From assembly GCA_032622095.1 (NCBI GenBank), contig CP136068.1, positions 160,599,465 through 160,663,464 on the forward strand: DNA of 64,000 nt. Reading direction: 5' to 3'. The notes under the pieces were generated by a model. It saw nothing but the letters and a program-made list of their open reading frames with translations. It ran no database searches and was not told where the DNA came from. Shown piece by piece: positions 31,601-48,400 of this stretch. A program made the position numbers and the translations under genes. The stretch is from Siphonodentalium dalli (lineage: Eukaryota; Mollusca; Scaphopoda; Gadilida; Siphonodentaliidae). Each line of letters starts with the position of its first letter. The stretch's first letter is position 1.

Positions 31601-34600
31601 TGGGGATCAGATAGACAGACCACCAGATCATTTATCTATACTCTAGGAGACACGTACTGGGGATCAGATAGACAGACCACCATATCATTTATCTATACTC
31701 TAGGAGACACGTACTGGGGATCAGATAAACAGACCACCAGATCATTTATCTATACTCTAGGAGACACGTACTGGGGATCAGATAGACAGACCACCATATC
31801 ATTTATCTATACTCTAGGAGACACGTACTGGGGATCAGATAAACAGACCACCAGATCATTTATCTATACTCTAGGAGACACGTACTGGGGATCAGATAGA
31901 CAGACCACCAGATCATTTATCTATACTCTAGGAGACACGTACTGGGGATCAGATAGACAGACCACCATATCATTTATCTATACTCTAGGAGACACGTACT
32001 GGGGATCAGATAAACAGACCACCAGATCATTTATCTATACTCTAGGAGACGCGTACTGGGGATCAGATAGACAGACCACCAGATCATTTATCTATACTCT
32101 AGGAGACACGTACTGGGGATCAGATAGACAGACCACCAGATCATTTATCTATACTCTAGGAGACACGTACTGGGGATCAGATAAACAGACCACCAGATCA
32201 TTTATCTATACTCTAGGAGACACGTACTGGGGATCAGATAGACAGACCACCAGATCATTTATCTATACTCTAGGAGACACGTACTGGGGATCAGATAAAC
32301 AGACCACCAGATCATTTATCTATACTCTAGGAGACGCGTACTGGGGATCAGATAAACAGACCACCAGATCATTTATCTATACTCTAGGAGACACGTACTG
32401 GGGATCAGATAAACAGACCACCATATCATTTATCTATACTCTAGGAGACACGTACTGGGGATCAGATAGACAGACCACCAGATCATTTATCTATACTCTA
32501 GGAGACTAGTACTGGGGATCAGATAGACAGACCACCAGATCATTTATCTATACTCCAGGAGGCACGTACTGGGGATCAGATAGACAGACCACCAGATCAT
32601 TTATCTATACTCTAGGAGACACGTACTGGGGATCTGATAAACAGACCACCAGATCATTTATCTATACTCTAGGAGACTAGTACTGGGGATCAGATAAACA
32701 GACCACCAGATCATTTATCTATACTCCAGGAGGCACGTACTGGGGATCAGACAGACAGACCACCATATCATTTATCTATACTCTAGGAGACACGTACTGG
32801 GGATCTGATAAACAGACCACCAGATCATTTATCTATACTCTAGGAGACTAGTACTGGGGATCAGATAAACAGACCACCAGATCATTTATCTATACTCTAG
32901 GAGACACGTACTGGGGATCAGATAAACAGACCACCAGATCATTTATCTATACTCTAGGAGACACGTACTGGGGATCTGATAAACAGACCACCAGATCATT
33001 TATCTATACTCCAGGAGACACGTACTGGGGATCAGATAGACAGACCACCAGATCATTTATCTATACTCTAGGAGACGCGTACTGGGGATCAGATAAACAG
33101 ACCACCAGATCATTTATCTATACTCTAGGAGACGCGTACTGGGGATCAGATAAACAGACCACCAGATCATTTATCTATACTCCAGGAGACACGTACTGGG
33201 GATCAGATAGACAGACCACCAGATCATTTATCTATACTCCAGGAGACACGTACTGGGGATCAGATAAACAGACCACCAGATCATTTATCTATACTCTAGG
33301 AGACGCGTACTGGGGATCAGATAAACAGACCACCAGATCATTTATCTATACTCCAGGAGACACGTACTGGGGATCAGATAAACAGACCACCAGATCATTT
33401 ATCTATACTCCAGGAGACACGTACTGGGGATCAGATAGACAGACCACCAGATCATTTATCTATACTCTAGGAGACGCGTACTGGGGATCAGATAAACAGA
33501 CCACCAGATCATTTATCTATACTCCAGGAGACACGTACTGGGGATCAGATAAACAGACCACCAGATCATTTATCTATACTCTAGGAGACACGTACTGGGG
33601 ATCAGATAAACAGACCACCAGATCATTTATCTATACTCCAGGAGACGCGTACTGGGGATCAGATAAACAGACCACCAGATCATTTATCTATACTCCAGGA
33701 GACACGTACTGGGGATCAGATAAACAGACCACCAGATCATTTATTTATACTCTAGGAGACACGTACTGGGGATCAGATAGACAGACCACCAGATCATTTA
33801 TCTATACTCCAGGAGACGCGTACTGGGGATCAGATAAACAGACCACCATATCATTTATCTATACTCTAGGAGACACGTACTGGGGATCAGATAAACAGAC
33901 CACCAGATCATTTATCTATACTCTAGGAGACACGTACTTGGGATCAGATAGACAGACCACCAGATCATTTATCTATACTCTAGGAGACGCGTACTGGGGA
34001 TCAGATAGACAGACCACCAGATCATTTATCTATACTCCAGGAGACACGTACTGGGGATCAGATAAACAGACCACCAGATCATTTATCTATACTCTAGGAG
34101 ACACGTACTGGGGATCAGATAAACAGACCACCAGATCATTTATCTATACTCCAGGAGACGCGTACTGGGGATCAGATAAACAGACTACCAGATCATTTAT
34201 CTATACTCCAGGAGACGCGTACTGGGGATCAGATAAACAGACCACCAGATCATTTATCTATACTCTAGGAGACACGTACTGGGGATCAGATAAACAGACC
34301 ACCAGATCATTTATCTATACTCTAGGAGACGCGTACTGGGGATCAGATAAACAGACCACCAGATCATTTATCTATACTCCAGGAGACGCGTACTGGGGAT
34401 CAGATAAACAGACCACCAGATCATTTATCTATACTCTAGGAGACACGTACTGGGGATCAGATAAACAGACCACCAGATCATTTATCTATACTCCAGGAGA
34501 CACGTACTGGGGATCAAATAAACAGACCACCAGATCATTTATCTATACTCTAGGAGACACGTACTGGTGATCAGATAAACAGACCACCAGATCATTTATC

Positions 34601-34963
34601 TATACTCCAGGAGACACGTACTGGGGATCAGATAAACAGACCACCATATCATTTATCTATACTCTAGGAGACACGTACTGGGGATCAGATAGACAGACCA
34701 CCATATCATTTATCTATACTCTAGGAGACACGTACTGGGGATCAGATAGACAGACCACCATATCATTTATCTATACTCCAGGAGACACGTACTGGGGATC
34801 AGATAAACAGACCACCATATCATTTATCTATACTCTAGGAGACACGTACTGGGGATCAGATAAACAGACCACCAGATCATTTATCTATACTCCAGGAGAC
34901 ACGTACTGGGGATCAAATAAACAGACCACCAGATCATTTATCTATACTCTAGGAGACACGTAC

Positions 34964-37900
34964 TGGTGATCAGATAAACAGACCACCAGATCATTTATCT
35001 ATACTCCAGGAGACACGTACTGGGGATCAGATAAACAGACCACCATATCATTTATCTATACTCTAGGAGACACGTACTGGGGATCAGATAGACAGACCAC
35101 CATATCATTTATCTATACTCTAGGAGACACGTACTGGGGATCAGATAGACAGACCACCATATCATTTATCTATACTCCAGGAGACACGTACTGGGGATCA
35201 GATAAACAGACCACCATATCATTTATCTATACTCTAGGAGACACGTACTGGGGATCAGATAGACAGACCACCATATCATTTATCTATACTCTAGGAGACA
35301 CGTACTGGGGATCAGATAGACAGACCACCATATCATTTATCTATACTCTAGGAGACACGTACTGGGGATCAGATAAACAGACCACCAGATCATTTATCTA
35401 TACTCTAGGAGACACGTACTGGGGATCAGATAGACAGACCACCAGATCATTTATCTATACTCCAGGAGGCACGTACTGGGGATCTGATAAACAGACCACC
35501 AGATCATTTATCTATACTCTAGGAGACACGTACTGGGGATCAGATAGACAGACCACCAGATCATTTATCTATACTCTAGGAGACACGTACTGGGGATCAG
35601 ATAGACAGACCACCAGATCATTTATCTATACTCCAGGAGACACGTACTGGGGATCAGATAAACAGACCACCAGATCATTTATCTATACTCCAGGAGACAC
35701 GTACTGGGGATCAGATAAACAGACCACCAGATCATTTATCTATACTCTAGGAGACACGTACTGGGGATCAGATAAACAGACCACCAGATCATTTATCTAT
35801 ACTCCAGGAGACGCGTACTGGGGATCAGATAAACAGACCACCAGATCATTTATCTATACTCTAGGAGACGCGTACTGGGGATCAGATAGACAGACCACCA
35901 GATCATTTATCTATACTCCAGGAGACACGTACTGGGGATCAGATAAACAGACCACCAGATCATTTATCTATACTCTAGGAGACACGTACTGGGGATCAGA
36001 TAAACAGACCACCAGATCATTTATCTATACTCCAGGAGACACGTACTGGGGATCAGATAAACAGACCACCAGATCATTTATCTATACTCTAGGAGACACG
36101 TACTGGGGATCAGATAGACAGACCACCAGATCATTTATCTATACTCTAGGAGACGCGTACTGGGGATCAGATAAACAGACCACCAGATCATTTATCTATA
36201 CTCTAGGAGACACGTACTGGGGATCTGATAAACAGACCACCAGATCATTTATCTATACTCTAGGAGACACGTACTGGGGATCAGATAAACAGACCACCAG
36301 ATCATTTATCTATACTCCAGGAGACGCGTACTGGGGATCAGATAAACAGACTACCAGATCATTTATCTATACTCCAGGAGACGCGTACTGGGGATCAGAT
36401 AAACAGACCACCAGATCATTTATCTATACTCTAGGAGACACGTACTGGGGATCAGATAAACAGACCACCAGATCATTTATCTATACTCTAGGAGACGCGT
36501 ACTGGGGATCAGATAAACAGACCACCAGATCATTTATATATACTCCAGGAGACGCGTACTGGGGATCAGATAAACAGACTACCAGATCATTTATCTATAC
36601 TCCAGGAGACGCGTACTGGGGATCAGATAAACAGACCACCAGATCATTTATCTATACTCTATGAGACGCGTACTGGGGATCAGATAGACATACCACCAGA
36701 TCATTTATCTATACTCTAGGAGACTAGTACTGGGGATCAGATAAACAGACCACCAGATCATTTATCTATACTCTAGGAGACACGTACTGGGGATCAGATA
36801 GACAGACCACCAGATCATTTATCTATACTCCAGGAGACGCGTACTGGGGATCAGATAAACAGACCACCAGATCATTTATCTATACTCCAGGAGACACGTA
36901 CTGGGGATCAGATAGACAGACCACCAGATCATTTATCTATACTCTAGGAGACACGTACTGGGGATCAGATAAACAGACCACCAGATCATTTATCTATACT
37001 CCAGGAGACGCGTACTGGGGATCAGATAAACAGACCACCAGATCATTTATCTATACTCTAGGAGACACGTACTGGGGATCAGATAAACAGACCACCAGAT
37101 CATTTATCTATACTCCAGGAGACGCGTACTGGGGATCAGATAAACAGACCACCAGATCATTTATCTATACTCTAGGAGACACGTACTGGGGATCAGATAG
37201 ACAGACCACCAGATCATTTATCTATACTCTAGGAGACACGTACTGGGGATCAGATAAACAGACCACCAGATCATTTATCTATACTCTAGGAGACACGTAC
37301 TGGGGATCAGATAAACAGACCACCAGATCATTTATCTATACTCCAGGAGACGCGTACTGGGGATCAGATAGACAGACCACCATATCATTTATCTATAATC
37401 TAGGAGACACGTACTGGGGATCAGATAAACAGACCACCATATCATTTATCTATACTCTAGGAGACACGTACTGGGGATCAGATAAACAGACCACCAGATC
37501 ATTTATCTATACTCCAGGAGACGCGTACTGGGGATCAGATAAACAGACCACCAGATCATTTATCTATACTCTAGGAGACACGTACTGGGGATCAGATAAA
37601 CAGACCACCAGATCATTTATCTATACTCCAGGAGACACGTACTGGGGATCAAATAAACAGACCACCAGATCATTTATCTAAACTCTAGGAGACACGTACT
37701 GGTGATCAGATAAACAGACCACCAGATCATTTATCTATACTCCAGGAGACACGTACTGGGGATCAGATAAACAGACCACCATATCATTTATCTATACTCT
37801 AGGAGACACGTACTGGGGATCAGATAGACAGACCACCATATCATTTATCTATACTCTAGGAGACACGTACCTGGGATCAGATAGACATACCACCATATCA

Positions 37901-39402
37901 TTTATCTATACTCCAGGAGACACGTACTGGGGATCAGATAAACAGACCACCATATCATTTATCTATACTCTAGGAGACACGTACTGGGGATCAGATAGAC
38001 AGACCACCATATCATTTATCTATACTCTAGGAGACACGTACTGGGGATCAGATAGACAGACCACCATATCATTTATCTATACTCTAGGAGACACGTACTG
38101 GGGATCAGATAAACAGACCACCAGATCATTTATCTATACTCTAGGAGACACGTACTGGGGATCAGATAGACAGACCACCAGATCATTTATCTATACTCCA
38201 GGAGGCACGTACTGGGGATCTGATAAACAGACCACCAGATCATTTATCTATACTCTAGGAGACACGTACTGGGGATCAGATAGACAGACCACCAGATCAT
38301 TTATCTATACTCTAGGAGACACGTACTGGGGATCAGATAGACAGACCACCAGATCATTTATCTATACTCCAGGAGACACGTACTGGGGATCAGATAAACA
38401 GACCACCAGATCATTTATCTATACTCCAGGAGACACGTACTGGGGATCAGATAAACAGACCACCAGATCATTTATCTATACTCTAGGAGACACGTACTGG
38501 GGATCAGATAAACAGACCACCAGATCATTTATCTATACTCCAGGAGACGCGTACTGGGGATCAGATAAACAGACCACCAGATCATTTATCTATACTCTAG
38601 GAGACGCGTACTGGGGATCAGATAGACAGACCACCAGATCATTTATCTATACTCCAGGAGACACGTACTGGGGATCAGATAAACAGACCACCAGATCATT
38701 TATCTATACTCTAGGAGACACGTACTGGGGATCAGATAAACAGACCACCAGATCATTTATCTATACTCCAGGAGACACGTACTGGGGATCAGATAAACAG
38801 ACCACCAGATCATTTATCTATACTCTAGGAGACACGTACTGGGGATCAGATAGACAGACCACCAGATCATTTATCTATACTCTAGGAGACGCGTACTGGG
38901 GATCAGATAAACAGACCACCAGATCATTTATCTATACTCTAGGAGACACGTACTGGGGATCTGATAAACAGACCACCAGATCATTTATCTATACTCTAGG
39001 AGACACGTACTGGGGATCAGATAAACAGACCACCAGATCATTTATCTATACTCCAGGAGACGCGTACTGGGGATCAGATAAACAGACTACCAGATCATTT
39101 ATCTATACTCCAGGAGACGCGTACTGGGGATCAGATAAACAGACCACCAGATCATTTATCTATACTCTAGGAGACACGTACTGGGGATCAGATAAACAGA
39201 CCACCAGATCATTTATCTATACTCTAGGAGACGCGTACTGGGGATCAGATAAACAGACCACCAGATCATTTATCTATACTCCAGGAGACGCGTACTGGGG
39301 ATCAGATAAACAGACTACCAGATCATTTATCTATACTCCAGGAGACGCGTACTGGGGATCAGATAAACAGACCACCAGATCATTTATCTATACTCTATGA
39401 GA
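34964..39402 (+). repeat. 48-unit (2736-bp) higher-order repeat, two tandem copies, third copy near 59.2-60.9 kb
   Basis: Rare markers define it. TACTGGTGATC occurs at 34964 and 37700 (2736 bp = 48 units), and CTCTATGAGAC at 36661 and 39397 (again 2736). The same pair occurs at 59189 and 60885. The offset from the second copy is 21489 (377 units) for the first marker and 21488 for the second, because the 1-bp deletion lies between them. An extra TACTGGTGATC at 34565 sits seven units before the first. Similarity of copy 2 to the distal copy continues to the window end (for example CTAAAC at 41441 and 63385), with a few whole-unit gains. Confidence 0.85.
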
Positions 39403-42400
39403 CGCGTACTGGGGATCAGATAGACAGACCACCAGATCATTTATCTATACTCTAGGAGACTAGTACTGGGGATCAGATAAACAGACCACCAGATCATTTA
39501 TCTATACTCTAGGAGACACGTACTGGGGATCAGATAGACAGACCACCAGATCATTTATCTATACTCCTGGAGACGCGTACTGGGGATCAGATAAACAGAC
39601 CACCAGATCATTTATCTATACTCCAGGAGACACGTACTGGGGATCAGATAGACAGACCACCAGATCATTTATCTATACTCTAGGAGACACGTACTGGGGA
39701 TCAGATAAACAGACCACCAGATCATTTATCTATACTCCAGGAGACGCGTACTGGGGATCAGATAAACAGACCACCAGATCATTTATCTATACTCTAGGAG
39801 ACACGTACTGGGGATCAGATAAACAGACCACCAGATCATTTATCTATACTCCAGGAGACGCGTACTGGGGATCAGATAAACAGACCACCAGATCATTTAT
39901 CTATACTCTAGGAGACACGTACTGGGGATCAGATAGACAGACCACCAGATCATTTATCTATACTCTAGGAGACACGTACTGGGGATCAGATAAACAGACC
40001 ACCAGATCATTTATCTATACTCTAGGAGACACGTACTGGGGATCAGATAAACAGACCACCAGATCATTTATCTATACTCCAGGAGACGCGTACTGGGGAT
40101 CAGATAGACAGACCACCATATCATTTATCTATACTCTAGGAGACACGTACTGGGGATCAGATAAACAGACCACGATATCATTTATCTATACTCTAGGAGA
40201 CACGTACTGGGGATCAGATAGACAGACCACCAGATCATTTATCTATACTCTAGGAGACACGTACTGGGGATCAGATAAACAGACCACCATATCATTTATC
40301 TATACTCTAGGAGACACGTACTGGGGATCAGATAGACAGACCACCAGATCATTTATCTATACTCTAGGAGACACGTACTGGGGATCAGATAAACAGACCA
40401 CCAGATCATTTATCTATACTCTAGGAGACGCGTACTGGGGATCAGATAAACAGACCACCAGATCATTTATCTATACTCCAGGAGACGCGTACTGGGGATC
40501 AGATATACAGACCACCAGATCATTTATCTATACTCCAGGAGACACGTACTGGGGATCAGATAGACAGACCACCAGATCATTTATCTATACTCTAGGAGAC
40601 ACGTACTGGGGATCAGATAAACAGACCACCAGATCATTTATCTATACTCCAGGAGACACGTACTGGGGATCAGATAGACAGACCACCAGATCATTTATCT
40701 ATACTCTAGGAGACTAGTACTGGGGATCAGATAGACAGACCACCAGATCATTTATCTATACTCCAGGAGACACGTACTGGGGATCAGATAGACAGACCAC
40801 CATATCATTTATCTATACTCTAGGAGACGCGTACTGGGGATCAGATAGACAGACCACCAGATCATTTATCTATACTCCAGGAGACTAGTACTGGGGATCA
40901 GATAAACAGACCACCAGATCATTTATCTATACTCTAGGAGACACGTACTGGGGATCAGATAGACAGACCACCAGATCATTTATCTATACTCCAGGAGACA
41001 CGTACTGGGGATCAGATAAACAGACCACCAGATCATTTATCTATACTCTAGGAGACGCGTACTGGGGATCAGATAGACAGACCACCAGATCATTTATCTA
41101 TACTCTAGGAGACACGTACTGGGGATCAGATAAACAGACCACCAGATCATTTATCTATACTCTAGGAGACACGTACTGGGGATCAGATAGACAGACCACC
41201 AGATCATTTATCTATACTCTAGGAGACACGTACTGGGGATCAGATAGACAGACCACCAGATCATTTATCTATACTCTAGGAGACACGTACTGGGGATCAG
41301 ATAAACAGACCACCAGATCATTTATCTATACTCCAGGAGGCACGTACTGGGGATCAGATAGACAGACCACCAGATCATTTATCTATACTCCAGGAGACAC
41401 GTACTGGGGATCAGATAGACAGACCACCAGATCATTTATCTAAACTCTAGGAGACACGTACTGGGGATCAGATAAACAGACCACCAGATCATTTATCTAT
41501 ACTCCAGGAGACACGTACTGGGGATCAGATAGACAGACCACCAGATCATTTATCTAAACTCTAGGAGACACGTACTGGGGATCAGATAAACAGACCACCA
41601 GATCATTTATCTATACTCCAGGAGACACGTACTGGGGATCAGATAGACAGACCACCAGATCATTTATCTATACTCTAGGAGACGCGTACTGGGGATCAGA
41701 TAAACAGACCACCAGATCATTTATCTATACTCTAGGAGACGCGTACTGGGGATCAGATAGACAGACCACCAGATCGTTTATCTATACTCCAGGAGACACG
41801 TACTGGGGATCAGATAAACAGACCACCAGATCATTTATCTATACTCTAGGAGACACGTACTGGGGATCAGATAGACAGACCACCAGATCATTTATCTATA
41901 CTCTAGGAGACACGTACTGGGGATCAGATAAACAGACCACCATATCATTTATCTATACTCTAGGAGACACGTACTGGGGATCAGATAAACAGACCACCAG
42001 ATCATTTATCTATACTCCAGGAGACACGTACTGGGGATCAGATAGACAGACCACCAGATCATTTATCTATACTCCAGGAGACACGTACTGGGGATCAGAT
42101 AAACAGACCACCAGATCATTTATCTATACTCTAGGAGACACGTACTGGGGATCAGATAGACAGACCACCAGATCATTTATCTATACTCCAGGAGACACGT
42201 ACTGGGGATCAGATAGACAGACCACCAGATCATTTATCTATACTCCAGGAGACGCGTACTGGGGATCAGATAAACAGACCACCATATCATTTATCTATAC
42301 TCCAGGAGACACGTACTGGGGATCAGATAAACAGACCACCAGATCATTTATCTATACTCTAGGAGACACGTACTGGGGATCAGATAGACAGACCACCAGA

Positions 42401-45400
42401 TCATTTATCTATACTCCAGGAGACACGTACTGGGGATCAGATAGACAGACCACCAGATCATTTATCTATACTCTAGGAGACACGTACTGGGGATCAGATA
42501 GACAGACCACCAGATCATTTATCTATACTCTAGGAGACTAGTACTGGGGATCAGATAGACAGACCACCAGATCATTTATCTATACTCTAGGAGACACGTA
42601 CTGGGGATCAGATAGACAGACCACCAGATCATTTATCTATACTCTAGGAGACACGTACTGGGGATCAGATAAACAGACCACCAGATCATTTATCTAAACT
42701 CTAGGAGACACGTACTGGGGATCTGATAAACAGACCACCAGATCATTTATCTATACTCTAGGAGACACGTACTGGGGATCAGATAAACAGACCACCAGAT
42801 CATTTATCTATACTCTAGGAGACACGTACTGGGGATCAGATAGACAGACCACCAGATCATTTATCTATACTCCAGGAGACACGTACTGGGGATCAGATAA
42901 ACAGACCACCAGATCATTTATCTATACTCCAGGAGACGCGTACTGGGGATCAGATAAACAGACCACCATATCATTTATCTATACTCCAGGAGACACGTAC
43001 TGGGGATCAGATAAACAGACCACCAGATCATTTATCTATACTCTAGGAGACACGTACTGGGGATCAGATAGACAGACCACCAGATCATTTATCTATACTC
43101 CAGGAGACACGTACTGGGGATCAGATAGACAGACCACCAGATCATTTATCTATACTCTAGGAGACACGTACTGGGGATCAGATAGACAGACCACCAGATC
43201 ATTTATCTATACTCTAGGAGACTAGTACTGGGGATCAGATAGACAGACCACCATATCATTTATCTATACTCTAGGAGACACGTACTGGGGATCAGATAAA
43301 CAGACCACCAGATCATTTATCTAAACTCTAGGAGACACGTACTGGGGATCTGATAAACAGACCACCAGATCATTTATCTATACTCTAGGAGACACGTACT
43401 GGGGATCAGATAAACAGACCACCAGATCATTTATCTATACTCTAGGAGACACGTACTGGGGATCAGATAGACAGACCACCAGATCATTTATCTATACTCT
43501 AGGAGACACGTACTGGGGATCAGATAAACAGACCACCAGATCATTTATCTAAACTCTAGGAGACACGTACTGGGGATCAGATAGACAGACCACCAGATCA
43601 TTTATCTATACTCTAGGAGACACGTACTGGGGATCAGATAAACAGACCACCAGATCATTTATCTATACTCTAGGAGACACGTACTGGGGATCAGATAGAC
43701 AGACCAACAGATCATTTATCTATACTCCAGGAGACGCGTACTGGGGATCAGATAAACAGACCACCATATCATTTATCTATACTCTAGGAGACGCGTACTG
43801 GGGATCAGATAAACAGACCACCATATCATTTATCTATACTCTAGGAGACACGTACTGGGGATCAGATAAACAGACCACCAGATCATTTATCTATACTCCA
43901 GGAGACACGTACTGGGGATCAGATAGACAGACCACCAGATCATTTATCTATACTCTAGGAGACACGTACTGGGGATCAGATAAACAGACCACCAGATCAT
44001 TTATCTAAACTCTAGGAGACTAGTACTGGGGATCAGATAAACAGACCACCAGATCATTTATCTAAACTCTAGGAGACACGTACTGGGGATTAGATAAACA
44101 GACCACCAGATCATTTATCTATACTCTAGGAGACGCGTACTGGGGATCAGATAAACAGACCACCAGATCATTTATCTATACTCTAGGAGACACGTACTGG
44201 GGATCAGATAAACAGACCACCAGATCATTTATCTATACTCTAGGAGACACGTACTGGGGATCAGATAGACAGACCACCAGATCATTTATCTATACTCTAG
44301 GAGACACGTACTGGGGATCAGATAGACAGACCACCAGATCATTTATCTATACTCTAGGAGACACGTACTGGGGATCAGATAGACAGACCACCAGATCATT
44401 TATCTATACTCTAGGAGACACGTACTGGGGATCAGATAGACAGACCACCAGATCATTTATCTATACTCTAGGAGACACGTACTGGGGATCAGATAGACAG
44501 ACCACCAGATCATTTATCTATACTCTAGGAGACACGTACTGGGGATCAGATAAACAGACCACCAGATCATTTATCTATACTCTAGGAGACACGTACTGGG
44601 GATCAGATAGACAGACCACCATATCATTTATCTATACTCTAGGAGACACGTACTGGGGATCAGATAGACAGACCACCAGATCATTTATCTATACTCTAGG
44701 AGACACGTACTGGGGATCAGATAAACAGACCACCAGATCATTTATCTATACTCTAGGAGACACGTACTGGGGATCAGATAGACAGACCACCAGATCATTT
44801 ATCTATACTCTAGGAGACACGTACTGGGGATCAGATAGACAGACCACCAGATCATTTATCTATACTCTAGGAGACACGTACTGGGGATCAGATAGACAGA
44901 CCACCAGATCATTTATCTATACTCTAGGAGACACGTACTGGGGATCAGATAGACAGACCACCAGATCATTTATCTATACTCTAGGAGACACGTACTGGGG
45001 ATCAGATAGACAGACCACCAGATCATTTATCTATACTCTAGGAGACACGTACTGGGGATCAGATAGACAGACCACCAGATCATTTATCTATACTCTAGGA
45101 GACACGTACTGGGGATCAGATAGACAGACCACCAGATCATTTATCTATACTCTAGGAGACACGTACTGGGGATCAGATAGACAGACCACCAGATCATTTA
45201 TCTATACTCTAGGAGACACGTACTGGGGATCAGATAGACAGACCACCAGATCATTTATCTATACTCTAGGAGACACGTACTGGGGATCAGATAAACAGAC
45301 CACCAGATCATTTATCTATACTCTAGGAGACACGTACTGGGGATCAGATAGACAGACCACCAGATCATTTATCTATACTCCAGGAGACGCGTACTGGGGA

Positions 45401-48400
45401 TCAGATAAACAGACCACCATATCATTTATCTATACTCCAGGAGACGCGTACTGGGGATCAGATAGACAGACCACCAGATCATTTATCTATACTCTAGGAG
45501 ACACGTACTGGGGATCTGATAAACAGACCACCAGATCATTTATCTATACTCCAGGAGACGCGTACTGGGGATCAGATAGACAGACCACCAGATCATTTAT
45601 CTATACTCTAGGAGACGCGTACTGGGGATCAGATAAACAGACCACCAGATCATTTATCTATACTCCAGGAGACGCGTACTGGGGATCAGATAGACAGACC
45701 ACCAGATCATTTATCTATACTCTAGGAGACACGTACTGGGGATCAGATAAACAGACCACCAGATCATTTATCTATACTCTAGGAGACACGTACTGGGGAT
45801 CAGATAAACAGACCACCATATCATTTATCTATACTCTAGGAGACGCGTACTGGGGATCAGATAGACAGACCACCAGATCATTTATCTATACTCTAGGAGA
45901 CACGTACTGGGGATCAGATAAACAGACCACCAGATCATTTATCTATACTCTAGGAGACACGTACTGGGGATCAGATAGACAGACCACCATATCATTTATC
46001 TATACTCTAGGAGACACGTACTGGGGATCAGATAAACAGACCACCAGATCATTTATCTATACTCTAGGAGACACGTACTGGGGATCAGATAGACAGACCA
46101 CCAGATCATTTATCTATACTCTAGGAGACACGTACTGGGGATCAGATAGACAGACCACCATATCATTTATCTATACTCTAGGAGACACGTACTGGGGATC
46201 AGATAAACAGACCACCAGATCATTTATCTATACTCTAGGAGACGCGTACTGGGGATCAGATAGACAGACCACCAGATCATTTATCTATACTCTAGGAGAC
46301 ACGTACTGGGGATCAGATAGACAGACCACCAGATCATTTATCTATACTCTAGGAGACACGTACTGGGGATCAGATAAACAGACCACCAGATCATTTATCT
46401 ATACTCTAGGAGACACGTACTGGGGATCAGATAAACAGACCACCAGATCATTTATCTATACTCCAGGAGACACGTACTGGGGATCAGATAAACAGACCAC
46501 CAGATCATTTATCTATACTCCAGGAGACACGTACTGGGGATCAGATAGACAGACCACCAGATCATTTATCTATACTCTAGGAGACACGTACTGGGGATCA
46601 GATAAACAGACCACCAGATCATTTATCTAAACTCTAGGAGACTAGTACTGGGGATCAGATAAACAGACCACCAGATCATTTATCTAAACTCTAGGAGACA
46701 CGTACTGGGGATTAGATAAACAGACCACCAGATCATTTATCTATACTCTAGGAGACGCGTACTGGGGATCAGATAAACAGACCACCAGATCATTTATCTA
46801 TACTCTAGGAGACACGTACTGGGGATCAGATAAACAGACCACCAGATCATTTATCTATACTCTAGGAGACACGTACTGGGGATCAGATAGACAGACCACC
46901 AGATCATTTATCTATACTCCAGGAGGCACGTACTGGGGATCTGATAAACAGACCACCAGATCATTTATCTATACTCTAGGAGACACGTACTGGGGATCAG
47001 ATAGACAGACCACCAGATCATTTATCTATACTCCAGGAGATGCGTACTGGGGATCAGATAAACAGACCACCATATCATTTATCTATACTCTAGGAGACGC
47101 GTACTGGGGATCAGATAAACAGACCACCAGATCATTTATCTATACTCCAGGAGACACGTACTGGGGATCAGATAAACAGACCACCAGATCATTTATCTAT
47201 ACTCTAGGAGACACGTACTGGGGATCAGATAGACAGACCACCAGATCATTTATCTATACTCTAGGAGACACGTACTGGGGATCAGATAAACAGACCACCA
47301 TATCATTTATCTATACTCTAGGAGACACGTACTGGGGATCAGATAGACAGACCACCAGATCATTTATCTATACTCTAGGAGACGCGTACTGGGGATCAGA
47401 TAAACAGACCACCATATCATTTATCTATACTCTAGGAGACGCGTACTGGGGATCAGATAAACAGACCACCAGATCATTTATCTATACTCTAGGAGACACG
47501 TACTGGGGATCAGATAGACAGACCACCAGATCATTTATCTATACTCCAGGAGGCACGTACTGGGGATCTGATAAACAGACCACCAGATCATTTATCTATA
47601 CTCTAGGAGACACGTACTGGGGATCAGATAGACAGACCACCAGATCATTTATCTATACTCCAGGAGATGCGTACTGGGGATCAGATAAACAGACCACCAT
47701 ATCATTTATCTATACTCTAGGAGACGCGTACTGGGGATCAGATAAACAGACCACCATATCATTTATCTATACTCTAGGAGACACGTACTGGGGATCAGAT
47801 AAACAGACCACCAGATCATTTATCTATACTCCAGGAGACACGTACTGGGGATCAGATAGACAGACCACCATATCATTTATCTATACTCTAGGAGACACGT
47901 ACTGGGGATCAGATAGACAGACCACCATATCATTTATCTATACTCTAGGAGACACGTACTGGGGATCAGATAAACAGACCACCAGATCATTTATCTATAC
48001 TCTAGGAGACACGTACTGGGGATCAGATAGACAGACCACCAGATCATTTATCTATACTCTAGGAGACGCGTACTGGGGATCAGATAAACAGACCACCATA
48101 TCATTTATCTATACTCTAGGAGACACGTACTGGGGATCAGATAAACAGACCACCATATCATTTATCTATACTCTAGGAGACACGTACTGGGGATCAGATA
48201 GACAGACCACCAGATCATTTATCTATACTCTAGGAGACACGTACTGGGGATCAGATAGACAGACCACCAGATCATTTATCTATACTCTAGGAGACACGTA
48301 CTGGGGATCAGATAGACAGACCACCAGATCATTTATCTATACTCTAGGAGACACGTACTGGGGATCAGATAGACAGACCACCAGATCATTTATCTATACT

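Noticed and set aside
33938-34570. 210-codon open frame as a repetitive protein gene
   Set aside because: It starts at a chance TTG made by a G-to-T change in one satellite unit and ends at a TGA made by another single change. Neighbouring open runs have no start codon at all.
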